From REEB85 sp018971455 (GTDB lineage: Bacteria; Pseudomonadota; Alphaproteobacteria; Acetobacterales; Acetobacteraceae): a stretch of DNA of 64,000 nt. Under the pieces are notes generated by a model. It searched no databases. It had not been told where the DNA came from and saw only the letters and a list, made by a program, of their open reading frames with translations. Position 1 is the stretch's first letter; every line of letters starts with the position of its first letter. Positions 51,375 to 60,263 of the stretch are shown here, piece by piece. The DNA is taken from assembly GCA_028871195.1 (NCBI GenBank), contig JAGWNT010000008.1, forward strand, positions 1 to 64,000, in the 5' to 3' direction. The translations under genes were made by a program, and so were the position numbers.

Positions 51375-52306
51375 GGGCGGGGGCGCCAATGTGTGCGCAG
51401 GGCGGCGTTGATCGCGTCGAGCGCGAGATCGGCCGCGCGGATGACGCGGCCCATGGTCAGGAAGCCGTGGATCTGGTCGGCCAGGTGCAGATGTGCGACG
51501 TGCACGCCCTCCTGCTCCAGCCGCTCGGCGTAGGCGACGCCCTCATCGCAGAGCGGGTCGTGGCCGGCGGTGATGACGAAGGCGGGCGCAGTGCCGGCGA
51601 GACTGGCCGCACGCAGGGGCGAGGCGCGCCAATCATTCCGCTCGGCGGCATTGTTGAGATACTGGTCGCGGAACCAGCGCATGGTGCCGGCGGTGAGCGG
51701 ATAGCCGCTGACGATGCGCTCGTACGAGGGCTGGGTGGCCGACATGTCCACCGCCGGGTAGATCAGCAGCTGGAAGCCGATGGCGGGCAGCGCGCCGTCG
51801 CGGGCCATCAGCGCCATCACCGCCGCGAGGTTGCCGCCCGCCGAATCGCCGCCGACGGCGATGCGTGCGGGATCGGCGCCGAAAGCGGCGGCCTGGTCCA
51901 TGATCCAGCGCGTCGCCGCCGCGCAATCCTCCACCGCGAGCGGAAAGCGATGCTCCGGCGCCAGGCGGTAATCGACGGAGATGACGAGGCAGGCCGAATC
52001 GTTGGCGATGCGACGGCAGGCGCCGTCATGGCTGTCCAGGTCGCCCAGCACCCAGCCGCCGCCGTGAAAATAGATCAGCAGCGGGCAGGCGCCCGCGGCG
52101 CCCCGGCCCCGGTAGAGGCGCAGCGGAACCAGGCCGGGGATGGCGAGGTCGCGCACCTCGCCGACCGCCGGCGCCTCGGGCTGGAGCACGGCGCGCGAGG
52201 CGCGATAGAGCTCCCGCGCTTGCTCCGTGCTCAGCGTGTCATAGGGCGGGCGGCCGGACTCGCGGATCATGTCCAGCAGGCGCTGGGCATCGGGATCGAG
52301 GATCAT
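51371..52306 (-). CDS. Alpha/beta hydrolase, hormone-sensitive lipase (family IV) esterase
   Basis: 311-residue esterase with the HSL-family oxyanion motif YFHGGGWVLGD, nucleophile elbow GGDSAGGNLAA, the acid in GHDPLCDEG and the histidine in DQIHGFLTM. Such enzymes cleave short acyl esters or lactone-like compounds in the cytoplasm. The ATG at 52306 gives the usual start (MILDPDAQRLLDMI). It lies 7 bp downstream of the DapA-family gene and is coupled to the SDR gene. Confidence 0.93.
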   Translation of the reverse strand: MILDPDAQRLLDMIRESGRPPYDTLSTEQARELYRASRAVLQPEAPAVGEVRDLAIPGLVPLRLYRGRGAAGACPLLIYFHGGGWVLGDLDSHDGACRRIANDSACLVISVDYRLAPEHRFPLAVEDCAAATRWIMDQAAAFGADPARIAVGGDSAGGNLAAVMALMARDGALPAIGFQLLIYPAVDMSATQPSYERIVSGYPLTAGTMRWFRDQYLNNAAERNDWRASPLRAASLAGTAPAFVITAGHDPLCDEGVAYAERLEQEGVHVAHLHLADQIHGFLTMGRVIRAADLALDAINAALRTHWRPRP

Positions 52307-52313
52307 GCCGCGC

Positions 52314-53228
52314 TCAGGCCGCCTGCCGCAGGCCGCTGCCGTCCAGGGCCGCGAACAGGGCGGTGGCCGCGGCGGGGGCGAGCCTGAGATGCGGCGGGCG
52401 GATGTTGAGCCAGCCGGCATCGCCGGTGCGCCGCGCCACGGCCTGCTTCAGCCCGGGGATGAGCGGCGCGGAGGTCACCGCCTTGCGGATGGCCGACAGG
52501 CGGGTCTGCGCGGCCGCACCCTGGGCGTTGTTCCAGTTGGCATAGACATCCGCGCTCACCGCGCAGCCGACATTGGCGGCCGCGGTGATGCAGCCGGCGC
52601 CGCCGGCGTTGAGCAGGGCGTGCAGCGCGCCGTCATCGCCGCAATAGACCTCGAACCCCTCGCTGGCATAGTGGTCGGCATAGGCCTTGGTGTTGGCGAA
52701 ATCGCCGCTGCTGTCCTTGATCCCCTTGAACTTGCCGGGATAGGCGCGCAGCAGCCGGCCGATCAGGTCGAGGCCGAACGGCACCGCCGACTGTGCCGGG
52801 AAATGGTAGAGGTAGAGGCGGATATCACCGCCGACGCGCTGAACCACCTCGCTGAAATAGGCGAACAGCCCGTCATCGGACGGGTTCTTGTAGAAGAACG
52901 GCGGCAGCAGCAGCGCGCCGCGGCAGCCCAGCGCCTCGGCGCGGCGGGTGAGCAGCACGGTGTCGGTGATCGCCGTGGTGCCGGTGCCGGGCAGCAGCAC
53001 GCCGGCGGGAATGCCGCGCTCGACGATGCCCTCCATCATTTCCAGCCGCTCGGAGATGCCGATCGAATTGGCCTCCCCGGTGGTGCCGAGCAGGCCGAGG
53101 CCATTGCAGCCATTGGCCAGCAGCCAGCGCCCGTGGGCCGCGGTGCGGTCGAGGTCGATGCTGAGATCATCGCGCATCGCGCTCAGGATCGCGGCGTTGA
53201 CGCCACCGAACAGGGCTGCCTGCATCAT
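52314..53228 (-). CDS. Dihydrodipicolinate synthase/N-acetylneuraminate lyase family protein
   Basis: 304-residue class I aldolase-type lyase. The Schiff-base lysine is in FKGIKDSSGD, the catalytic tyrosine in RLYLYHFPAQ, and the carboxylate-binding GTTGEANS (GxxGE) is present. Neighbours (SDR, esterase) suggest a catabolic aldolase or dehydratase rather than lysine synthesis; that is inference. Two consecutive ATGs (53228, 53225) follow a GGGAGAAGA ribosome-binding site, and the first is taken. It overlaps the end of the YcgN-like gene. Confidence 0.9.
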   Translation of the reverse strand: MMQAALFGGVNAAILSAMRDDLSIDLDRTAAHGRWLLANGCNGLGLLGTTGEANSIGISERLEMMEGIVERGIPAGVLLPGTGTTAITDTVLLTRRAEALGCRGALLLPPFFYKNPSDDGLFAYFSEVVQRVGGDIRLYLYHFPAQSAVPFGLDLIGRLLRAYPGKFKGIKDSSGDFANTKAYADHYASEGFEVYCGDDGALHALLNAGGAGCITAAANVGCAVSADVYANWNNAQGAAAQTRLSAIRKAVTSAPLIPGLKQAVARRTGDAGWLNIRPPHLRLAPAAATALFAALDGSGLRQAA

Positions 53229-53728
53229 TTCTCTTCTCCCATGGTCATTGAATGCGCGGGTCTGGCGGGCCGGCGCGCGCGCGGCGCGCGGCCTGGCCAT
53301 TCGACGATGTGGTGCTCGAGCGGGCCGGCGCCGCGCTCGCTGACAATGCGCCCGCGCACCGAGATGCCGGCGCGGTGCACCGTCTCGGGATCGCCCGAGA
53401 CCAGCGGGTGCCACCACGCCAGGTCACGCCCCTCGGCGAGGCGGCGATAGGCGCAGCTCGGGGGCAGCCAGTCGATCCCCTCGAGCGCGGCGGGGGTGAG
53501 TTGCACGCAATCGGGCACATGCTCGCGGCGGTCCCGATAGGAGCGGCAGGCGCAGCTCTGCGCGTCGAGCAGGCGGCAGGCGACGTTGGTGAAGGCGAGG
53601 TCGCCCGTGTCCTCGAAGCGCAGCTTGTGCAGGCAGCAGCGCCCGCAGCCGTCGCACAGCGACTCCCATTGCGCCGGCGTCATGTCGGCGAGGGCGGTGG
53701 TCTTCCAGAACGGTCGGGCCGGCGGCAT
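53225..53728 (-). CDS. YcgN/YkgJ-type cysteine cluster protein (UPF0260)
   Basis: 167-residue member of UPF0260. It starts MPPARPFWKTTALADMTPA and has the cysteine set CDGCGRCCLHK, CRLLDAQSCACRSY, DCVQLTP and SCAYRRLAEG, with WWHPLVSGDPETVH near the C-terminus; all are family features, probably ligating a metal or Fe-S cluster. The function is not established. The last 15 or so residues are rich in arginine and proline and extend past the usual end, overlapping the downstream gene start. Confidence 0.92.
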   Translation of the reverse strand: MPPARPFWKTTALADMTPAQWESLCDGCGRCCLHKLRFEDTGDLAFTNVACRLLDAQSCACRSYRDRREHVPDCVQLTPAALEGIDWLPPSCAYRRLAEGRDLAWWHPLVSGDPETVHRAGISVRGRIVSERGAGPLEHHIVEWPGRAPRARRPARPAHSMTMGEEK

Positions 53729-53761
53729 GGCAGCCAACCTAGCCCGGCCGGGCGCGTTAGG

Positions 53762-54442
53762 CTACGGCGTGGCGAAGCGGGCCAGCATCTCCTTCAGCGG
53801 CTCGGCCCCGGGATTCTGCCCCTGACCCTGAAGAACGATCTGCTGGCCGGCCAGCGGCTGGCCGTAATAGAGCTGATTCCACTGGCTGCGGGCGCTGATG
53901 ATCGAGCCGTCGAGCGAGACGCCGGCGAACAGGCCGCGCGCCTGGGAGAAGGCGACGATGTCGGCGCGCAGTGCGGCCGTGGTCGCCCCGGAGATGCCGG
54001 CGCCGATGGTGGCGACGGCGACCGACGCGTCGGCGCCGAACTTGAACTGGCTGTCGAGCAGCGCGCGCAGGCCGTTATCGGTCAGCACGATGAACATCAC
54101 CTCGGCATCCTGGATGCCGATCTGCAGGCCGACGCTGCCGCTGCCGATGCCGTAGAAGGCCGGGCTGGTCCATTTGCCGTCCGCCCCGCGCCCGACCAGC
54201 ACGCAGCCGCCGCCGGAGCCGCCGACGATGAAGCCGGCCTTGAAAATGCGCGGGCAGATCATCGCGCCCTTGGCGCGATGGAGCAGGGTGCGCGCATCCG
54301 GCGTGTTCTGCTTGGTCAGCAATTCCTGCACCGTCAGGGTCGCGCGATCGACCAGGGTCTGCTGGTCGGTCTGGGCGCGGGCGGCCAGCGGCACGATGGC
54401 GGCCACGGCGGCCAGCATGGCGGCCAGAGCAATTCGGATCAT
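53762..54442 (-). CDS. SYLF-domain (Ysc84-like) lipid-binding protein
   Basis: 226-residue secreted protein with a signal peptide ending near LAARA-QT and a SYLF domain: HRAKGAMICPRIFKAGFIVGG, GSGGGCVLVGRGADGKW, AFYGIGSGSVGLQIGIQDAE and SRGLFAGVSLDGS-like FAGVSLDGSIISAR. Bacterial SYLF proteins are periplasmic or outer-membrane-associated and bind lipids in eukaryotic counterparts; the bacterial role is unclear. It stands alone between the YcgN-like gene and the histidine phosphatase gene. Confidence 0.9.
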   Translation of the reverse strand: MIRIALAAMLAAVAAIVPLAARAQTDQQTLVDRATLTVQELLTKQNTPDARTLLHRAKGAMICPRIFKAGFIVGGSGGGCVLVGRGADGKWTSPAFYGIGSGSVGLQIGIQDAEVMFIVLTDNGLRALLDSQFKFGADASVAVATIGAGISGATTAALRADIVAFSQARGLFAGVSLDGSIISARSQWNQLYYGQPLAGQQIVLQGQGQNPGAEPLKEMLARFATP

Positions 54443-54536
54443 GATGCGTCTCCCGTGCGAATCGGATTCAAGGTGCGGGCGGGCTCGAATAGCTGCCTCC
54501 GCTCTGGTCCGTGACTGTGTCAACAAGATGGTGCGC

Positions 54537-55166
54537 TCAGCCGGTCATCGTCTCGTTGACGCTGACCACCCGCCAGGCGGCGGCGTGGCGTTCAAGCTGG
54601 GTGAGCGAGAGATTGTGCACCGACATGTGCAGCGCATTGTCCGAACCGATGCCGAGCGCGTGGGCGACGGCGGCACGGATCGCCCCGCCATGGCTCACGA
54701 CCACGACATCGCGGCCGGCCTGGGCGGCGGCCAGCCGTTCGAGCCCCGCGCCGACGCGGGCGATGACCTCGGCCATGCTCTCGCCGCCGGGCGGGCGCTC
54801 CTCGCCGGAGAGCGGCCAGAAGGCATGCGCGGGCTGGGTCAGTCGGCCGGGCAGCTCGGCATGGGGCAGGCCCTGCCAGTCGCCGAGGTTCTGCTCGATC
54901 AGGCTCGGCTCGATGGTCCAGGTGGCGCGCGGATAGCCGGCGCGGAAGATCGCCTCGGCGGTGCGCCTGGTGCGCGACAGCGGCGTCACCACCCAGGCCG
55001 CACCCTGCGGCAGGCGGCGGGCGAGCGCCTCGTAGGTCGGCACCTGGGCGGCCAGGCTGTGCGGGCAGAGCTCGACATCGAGCGTGCCGTAGAGCATGGC
55101 CCGGGCGTTCTCCGTCACCACGGCGTGGCGCACCAGCCAGAAGCGGGTTTCCGTCGCCGCGTTCAT
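54537..55166 (-). CDS. Histidine phosphatase family protein
   Basis: 209-residue phosphatase/mutase-fold protein. The catalytic motif is FWLVRHAVVTEN, in which alanine replaces the usual glycine after RH; the second arginine is in TPLSRTRRTAEAIF, the acid in GDWQGLPHAEL and the second histidine in VVVVSHGGAIRAAVAHALG. It may be a CobC-like or broad-specificity phosphatase. CobC is conceivable because cobS is on the same chromosome, but proximity does not support it. It ends before the SYLF gene and follows the ABC-2 permease gene by 10 bp in reverse order of transcription. Confidence 0.88.
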   Translation of the reverse strand: MNAATETRFWLVRHAVVTENARAMLYGTLDVELCPHSLAAQVPTYEALARRLPQGAAWVVTPLSRTRRTAEAIFRAGYPRATWTIEPSLIEQNLGDWQGLPHAELPGRLTQPAHAFWPLSGEERPPGGESMAEVIARVGAGLERLAAAQAGRDVVVVSHGGAIRAAVAHALGIGSDNALHMSVHNLSLTQLERHAAAWRVVSVNETMTG

Positions 55167-55176
55167 CCGAACCTCC

Positions 55177-55983
55177 CTATTCCCCGATCGCCAGCAGCGC
55201 GCCACGCTCGCGGGCGGCGCGGAACTGCCGGCTGAACAACAGCGCCGCCGCCAGCAGCCAGGCGCCGTTCAATCCGAAGGCCCAGCCGAGCTGACCCCAG
55301 GCGATGATGCCCTGGCCCACGGCCGCGCGCATCCCCTCGAAGACATGCGCCGAAGGCAGCGCCAGGGCAATCGGCCGCAGCGCCGCCGGCAGTGCCGCGA
55401 CCGGATAGAACACGGCCGAGAACGGCGTCAATCCGAACAGCACCGACCAGGCCAGCGCCTCGGCGCCGGCACCGTGGCGCAGAATGAGGCTGACCACGCC
55501 CAGCGAGACCCACCAGCCCATGAGCATCAGGTTGACCGCGAACAGGATCAGCACAGGGCCGAGGCTGAAAAGATTGAAGGCGTAGAGCGCCCAGGCCAGC
55601 AGCACCGCCGGCAGCACGCCAGCGCTCATGCGCAGCACGGACATGCCGATGAGGGCGGCGACCAGCTCCCACGGGCGCAGGGGGCTGACGAAGACGTGGC
55701 CGAGATTGCGCGACCAGATCTCCTCGAGGAAGCTGATCGCCACGCCCATCTGGCTGCGCAGCGCAACCTCCCACAGCAGGACCGCGGCGAGCAGCATGCC
55801 GATCGCCACCGCGCCCGTGCTTCCCATGCTGGTGGCGAAGAATTTCGCGGTGAAGCCCCAGATGCACATCTGCAGGGTCGGCCAGTAGGCGAGTTCCAGC
55901 AGGCGCGGCCAGGACCGGCGATAGAGCGCGATGTGGCGGTACATCAGCCCCCAGATGCGCCGCAGCGCGGCCCGCGGGTTCAT
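55177..55983 (-). CDS. ABC-2 type exporter permease
   Basis: 268-residue membrane protein with six predicted helices; MYRHIALYRRSWPRLLELAYW at the start, FLEEIWSRNLGHVFVSPLRP, and ALPSAHVFEGMRAAVGQG are typical of ABC-2 export permeases. The ATG at 55983 overlaps the stop of the ATPase gene, so the exporter pair is made together. The substrate is unknown; similar pairs export drugs, polysaccharides or hemolysin-like molecules. It is not close enough to the EPS locus to assign it there. Confidence 0.92.
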   Translation of the reverse strand: MNPRAALRRIWGLMYRHIALYRRSWPRLLELAYWPTLQMCIWGFTAKFFATSMGSTGAVAIGMLLAAVLLWEVALRSQMGVAISFLEEIWSRNLGHVFVSPLRPWELVAALIGMSVLRMSAGVLPAVLLAWALYAFNLFSLGPVLILFAVNLMLMGWWVSLGVVSLILRHGAGAEALAWSVLFGLTPFSAVFYPVAALPAALRPIALALPSAHVFEGMRAAVGQGIIAWGQLGWAFGLNGAWLLAAALLFSRQFRAARERGALLAIGE

Positions 55984-56726
55984 GCCGACACCTGCGCGCG
56001 GTTGCGGGCGATGTCGAGGAAGACCTCCTCCAGATCGTCGCGGGCATAGCGGCCCCGCAGCTCGGCCGGGCTGCCGCGATCGACGATGCGGCCGCGCTTC
56101 ATCATCAGCACGTGGTCGCACAGCCGCTCGACCTCGGCCATGTTGTGGCTGGCCAGCAGGATGGTGCAGCCGCTCGCCGCCCGGTAGCGCTCGAGCCAGG
56201 AGCGCACGAGATCGCCCGTGTCCGGATCGAGGCTCGCGGTCGGCTCGTCGAGCAGCAGCAGTTCGGGGCGGTTGATGAGCGACTTCGCCAGCGCCACCCG
56301 GGTCTTCTGCCCGGCCGAGAGCTGGCCGGCGGGGCGGTGCAGCAGGTCGTGCAGATCGAGCTCGGTGGCGAGTTCGCCGATGCGCGCCTCGGTGTCCGCC
56401 ACATCGTAGAGATGGCCGTAGACCCGCAGATTCTCGGCCACCGACAGCCGCGCCGGCAGGGCGACGTAGGGGGAGGAGAAATTCATCCTGGCCAGCGCGG
56501 CGAAGCGGTCGCGCGCCATGTCGTGGCCCAGCACCACGATGCGTCCGCCGGTGGGGATGAGCAGCCCGAGCAGCATGGCGATGGTGGTGGTCTTGCCCGC
56601 GCCGTTGCCGCCGAGCAGGCCGACCGTGGCGCCGCGGGCGACGGTGAAGCCGATATCGTCAACGGCCAGCGTCGCGCCGTACCGCTTGGTCAGATGATCG
56701 ACACGGATGGCAGAGGGGCCGGTCAC
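55980..56726 (-). CDS. ABC exporter ATP-binding protein
   Basis: 248-residue ATPase with Walker A GGNGAGKTTTIAMLLG, signature QLSAGQKTRVALAKSL, Walker B LLLLDEPTASLDPD and H-loop LLASHNMAEVERL. It belongs to the CcmA/NatA-type ATPases that pair with ABC-2 permeases, as found immediately downstream. It begins 161 bp after the amidohydrolase stop, in which no gene is visible, so it may have its own promoter. Confidence 0.94.
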   Translation of the reverse strand: MTGPSAIRVDHLTKRYGATLAVDDIGFTVARGATVGLLGGNGAGKTTTIAMLLGLLIPTGGRIVVLGHDMARDRFAALARMNFSSPYVALPARLSVAENLRVYGHLYDVADTEARIGELATELDLHDLLHRPAGQLSAGQKTRVALAKSLINRPELLLLDEPTASLDPDTGDLVRSWLERYRAASGCTILLASHNMAEVERLCDHVLMMKRGRIVDRGSPAELRGRYARDDLEEVFLDIARNRAQVSA

Positions 56727-56887
56727 GATGCCGGCCCGATCGCACGCCGCCGGGCTTTCTGCCCGGTTTTCCGCTCGGTCCTGTGGGTGCGCATGATCTG
56801 GTTCCTGGCGGGGTGCTGCGGCATCCCGGGCGGCATGGGAAGCGTTTTACGCTACATGGGGCGCGCGGCTCCCGAAAGCCACCCGTC

Positions 56888-58060
56888 TCAGCCGCCGGCG
56901 ACGATTCGGCCGCGCTTGAGCACCGTGCGCCCGGGTGGGCGGGCGGCGACCGCCTCGGCCACCGTCTCGGCGGCGACCAGCACGAGGTCGGCCGCACAGC
57001 CCGGCGCCAGGCCGTAATCGCGCAGCCCCATCGCGCGGGCGCCGCCATGGGTGCAGATTTCGAGCGCCAGCGCCAGCTCGTCGTCGCGGCGCAGATTGTT
57101 GCGCAGGCCGACGAACATGGCGCGCTCCAGCATGTCGGCATTGCCGTACGGGCCCCAGGTGTCGCGGATGCCGTCGGAGCCGGCGCAGACCACCACGCCG
57201 GCCGCCGCGAGGCGTTTGACCGGCGGCGCCGGGCGGGCGGCGGGGCCGGTGGTCATGATGGCGACGCCGCCGTCGCGCAGCGCGTCGATCAGCGCGCCGA
57301 CCGCCGCCTCGTCGGGCATGCCGAGGCAGAAGGCGTGGCTGATCACCACGTGACCCTGCATGCCCAGGGCGCGGGTGCGCTCGATGATCAGCTCCATCGA
57401 GAAGGCGCCCATCTCGCCCGGCTCGTGCAGGTGGATATCCACCCCCTTGCCGTGGCGTTGGGCCAGGGCGAACACCGCGTCGAGATGGCCCTTGGGGTCG
57501 CGGTCGATGGCGCAGGGATCGAGGCCGCCCACCGCATCGGCGCCGAGGCGCATGGCGGCGTCGAGCAGGTCGAGCGTGCCCGGCCGCACCAGCAGGCCGC
57601 TCTGCGGGAAGGCGACGATCTGGATGTCGATATCGTCGCGCAGGGCGTCGCGCGTCGCCATCACGCCCTCGATGCCGGCGATGCCCACTTCGGTGTCGAC
57701 ATCGACATGGCTGCGGATATGCGTGCTGCCATGGCCGAGGGAGAGAGCGGCCTGGCGGGCCGATTGGCGGCGTGGATCGATGCCGAGGCGGCGGCGTTCG
57801 GCGCGCTCATTGTCGATCTTGTCGATCAGGCGCGGGCCGACCTCGTTGCGGTACCAGCCCATGCCCCAGAGCGATTTGTCGAGATGGGTATGCGCCTCGA
57901 CAAGCCCGGGCAGGGCGATGCGGCCGCCGCCATCGCTCGTGGCGATGCCGGGCGGCGGCGGACCTTCGGCGAAACGGCCGGCGAGGATGAGCAGGTCGCG
58001 CGCCGCCTCGCCGTTGGGGCGGACATTGCGCAGCAGCAGGTCGGCCCGGGCGATCGGCAT
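56888..58060 (-). CDS. AtzC/cytosine-deaminase-like amidohydrolase
   Basis: 390-residue metal-dependent amidohydrolase. Metal ligands are in VEAHTHLDKSLWG (HxH), VDIHLHEPGE, VISHAFCLGMPD and CAGSDGIRDTWGPYGN; HIRSHVDVDTEVG and QIVAFPQSGLLV are hallmarks shared with AtzC (N-isopropylammelide hydrolase) and bacterial cytosine deaminase. It removes an amine from a heterocycle or similar C-N compound in the cytoplasm; the real substrate is open. It is divergent from yeiH over a region with LysR-type dyads. Its position on the same chromosome as the AtzG-like/amidase pair is noted without claiming a pathway. Confidence 0.9.
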   Translation of the reverse strand: MPIARADLLLRNVRPNGEAARDLLILAGRFAEGPPPPGIATSDGGGRIALPGLVEAHTHLDKSLWGMGWYRNEVGPRLIDKIDNERAERRRLGIDPRRQSARQAALSLGHGSTHIRSHVDVDTEVGIAGIEGVMATRDALRDDIDIQIVAFPQSGLLVRPGTLDLLDAAMRLGADAVGGLDPCAIDRDPKGHLDAVFALAQRHGKGVDIHLHEPGEMGAFSMELIIERTRALGMQGHVVISHAFCLGMPDEAAVGALIDALRDGGVAIMTTGPAARPAPPVKRLAAAGVVVCAGSDGIRDTWGPYGNADMLERAMFVGLRNNLRRDDELALALEICTHGGARAMGLRDYGLAPGCAADLVLVAAETVAEAVAARPPGRTVLKRGRIVAGG

Positions 58061-58101
58061 GGCCCATCAGGCCCGATCGGGCGGGGCGCGGTCAATCGGC
58101 C

Positions 58102-58157
58102 AATCAATCTGATTTTCAGATTTTTCTGATATGAAATCAGAGTTGGATAGATTGATT
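58102..58157. promoter_or_regulatory. AT-rich nested dyads, probable LysR-type binding region
   Basis: Within the 140-bp divergent gap between the amidohydrolase and yeiH genes lies an AT-rich island with three inverted repeats: ATCTGA-TTT-TCAGAT (58107-58121), which fits the ATC-N9-GAT LysR box; TCTGAT-ATGAA-ATCAGA (58125-58141), a T-N11-A type dyad; and outer arms AATCAATCT (58102-58110) and AGATTGATT (58149-58157). The LysR gene adjacent to yeiH is the natural candidate regulator. Confidence 0.65.
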
Positions 58158-58200
58158 TCGCGCCGCCATCCTGGGCCCGGTTCCATCGCACGAGGCTCCC

Positions 58201-59277
58201 ATGCGCGCCGCGCCCGCCGCCCTTCTCGCCACCCTGCCCCGCCTGCTGCCCGGTGTCGCGCTCTGCGTCGGCGTGACGCTGGCCGCCGATCTGCTGCAAG
58301 GCGTGGAGGCGCGGCTGTTCGGCCGGGCCTGGCTGGAGGCCCTGGTGCTCGCCATCCTGGTCGGCACGGCCATCCGCACCGCCTGGCGGCCGGCGCCGCG
58401 CTGGTCGGCCGGCATCAGCTTCAGCGCCAAGACGCTGCTCGAGGTGGCGGTGCTGCTGCTCGGGGCCTCGGTGAGCACGACGACCATTCTCGCCGCCGGG
58501 CCGGCGCTGCTCGGCGGCATCGCGCTGGTGGTGGCGCTGGCCATCGCCGCCAGCTACGCCATCGGCCGCGGGCTCGGGCTGCATCCGCGCATGGCGCTGC
58601 TGGTGGCGTGCGGCAATTCGATCTGCGGCAATTCGGCGATCGCCGCCGTGGCCCCGGTCATCGGCGCCGATGGCGAGGACATCGCCGCCTCCATCGCCTT
58701 CACCGCCGTGCTCGGCGTCGTCGTCGTGATCGGCCTTCCCCTGCTGGCGCCGGCGCTGCATCTGGCCGGGCCGCGCTTCGGCGTGCTGGCGGGGCTGACC
58801 GTCTATGCGGTGCCGCAGGTGCTGGCGGCGACGGCGCCGCTCGGCGCGCTGGCCGTGCAGATGGGCACGCTGGTCAAGCTGATGCGCGTGCTCATGCTCG
58901 GGCCGGTGGTGCTCGCCCTGTCGCTGCTGACGCGCCGGCTGCGCGACGAGCCGGACGAGGCGCCGCCGCACCTGACCGCGGGCGATCGGCCGCCCGCCGG
59001 GCGGGTGGCGCTGCACCGGCTGGTGCCGTGGTTCATCATCGGCTTCCTGCTGCTCGCCGGCCTGCGCTCGCTCGGCCTCATTCCCGCGCCGGCGCTGGCA
59101 CCGATGGCCGCGGCGGCCAATCTCCTGACCATCATCTCCATGGCAGCACTCGGCCTGGGCACCGACCTGCGGGCCGTGGCGCGGGCGGGGGCGCGGGTGA
59201 CGGCGGCGGTCACGCTGTCGCTGGTGCTGCTGGGCGGCATCAGTCTCGTGCTGATCCGCCTGCTCGGGATCGCCTGA
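58201..59277 (+). CDS. YeiH/UPF0324 family putative sulfate/sulfonate-type exporter
   Basis: 358-residue membrane protein with about ten helices. The family segments FSAKTLLEVAVLLLGASVS, VACGNSICGNSAIAAVAPVI and TLVKLMRVLMLGPVVLALS identify the YeiH/YadS (UPF0324) group, often called sulfate exporters, mostly on weak evidence. In enterobacteria yeiH is next to the LysR regulator gene yeiE; here a LysR gene converges on it with a 38-bp overlap, so the partnership is conserved but the orientation differs. Confidence 0.92.
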   Translation: MRAAPAALLATLPRLLPGVALCVGVTLAADLLQGVEARLFGRAWLEALVLAILVGTAIRTAWRPAPRWSAGISFSAKTLLEVAVLLLGASVSTTTILAAGPALLGGIALVVALAIAASYAIGRGLGLHPRMALLVACGNSICGNSAIAAVAPVIGADGEDIAASIAFTAVLGVVVVIGLPLLAPALHLAGPRFGVLAGLTVYAVPQVLAATAPLGALAVQMGTLVKLMRVLMLGPVVLALSLLTRRLRDEPDEAPPHLTAGDRPPAGRVALHRLVPWFIIGFLLLAGLRSLGLIPAPALAPMAAAANLLTIISMAALGLGTDLRAVARAGARVTAAVTLSLVLLGGISLVLIRLLGIA

Positions 59278-60163
59278 CGGCGGGCGGCGCGGCGACCATC
59301 GCCAGCAGGGCCGCCGCGGCCCGGCTGGGCTCGCGGTCGCGACGGCGCAGCACCTGGAAATCGCGCTCCGGCAGGGCGAGGCGGACGCGGTGCAGCAGCC
59401 CGGCCTCGATGCCGGGGGCGGCCACCGACGCGGAGAGCGCGGTGGCGCCGAGGCCCGCCTCGACGGCGGCGCGCACCGCCTCGTTGGAGGGCAGCTCGAG
59501 GACGACGCGCAACGCGCCGGGCGCCAGGCCGAATCCCGCCAGCGCCGCCTCGAAGGCCGAACGCGTGCCGGACCCGGGCTCGCGCAGCACCCATTCCGAC
59601 CCCGCCAGTTCGGCCGGCGCGAGGCTCGCCCGCCCGGCCCAGGCGTGGCCCGGGGCCACCACCAGCACGAGCTGGTCGCGCGCCACCACCCGCGCCAGCA
59701 AGGCGGCGTCGTCCACCGCGCCTTCGACGAAGCCGAGCTCGGCCAGCCCCTCATGCACGGCCGCCGCGACCTGGGCGGTGTTGCCGATGGCCAGACGGAT
59801 GTCGATGCCCGGGTGGGCGGCGCGGAAGGCAACCAGGTGGCGCGGCAGCCAGTAGCTGGCGATGGTCTGGCTGGCCTGCACGAGCAGCGTGCCGCGCGCC
59901 AGCCCGCCGAGCTCGGCCAGGATGAGCTCGGCCGCCGCCGCGCGGGCGAGCACCGCACGGGCCTCGGCGAGGAACAGCGTGCCCGCCTCCGTCAGTCGGA
60001 TGCCGCGCCCGAGGCGGTCGAACAGACGCACGCCGTGGCGCGCCTCCAGCGCGGCGATGGCGGCGCTGACCGCCGATTGCGCGAGGTTGAGCGCCGCCGC
60101 GGCACGGGTGACGTGCTGGCGCTCGGCAACGGCGATGAAGATGCGCAGCTGGTCGAGAGTCAT
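59240..60163 (-). CDS. LysR-family transcriptional regulator (YeiE/CysB-like)
   Basis: 307-residue LTTR: N-terminal HTH in MTLDQLRIFIAVAERQHVTR and ALNLAQSAVSAAIAALEARH, then LFDRLGRGIRLTEAG, and a periplasmic-binding-like effector domain with IASYWLPRHLVAFRAAHPGI and WVLREPGSGTRSAFE. The SxxSxxSGTR-like GSGTRSAF loop suits an anion or small acid ligand. It probably regulates yeiH and perhaps the AtzC-like gene through the dyads at 58.1 kb. Although the frame is open far beyond the start, the ATG at 60163 is clearly the family start. Confidence 0.93.
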   Translation of the reverse strand: MTLDQLRIFIAVAERQHVTRAAAALNLAQSAVSAAIAALEARHGVRLFDRLGRGIRLTEAGTLFLAEARAVLARAAAAELILAELGGLARGTLLVQASQTIASYWLPRHLVAFRAAHPGIDIRLAIGNTAQVAAAVHEGLAELGFVEGAVDDAALLARVVARDQLVLVVAPGHAWAGRASLAPAELAGSEWVLREPGSGTRSAFEAALAGFGLAPGALRVVLELPSNEAVRAAVEAGLGATALSASVAAPGIEAGLLHRVRLALPERDFQVLRRRDREPSRAAAALLAMVAAPPAVRRSRAGGSARD

Positions 60164-60263
60164 GACGCGATCTTGCCGGGTCGCCCGCCGGGCCGCCAGC
60201 GCGGCGCCCGCGACCGATTGCCGCGCCGGTCGCTTTCTTGTCTCATGCCGCGCCGGTGGGGGG

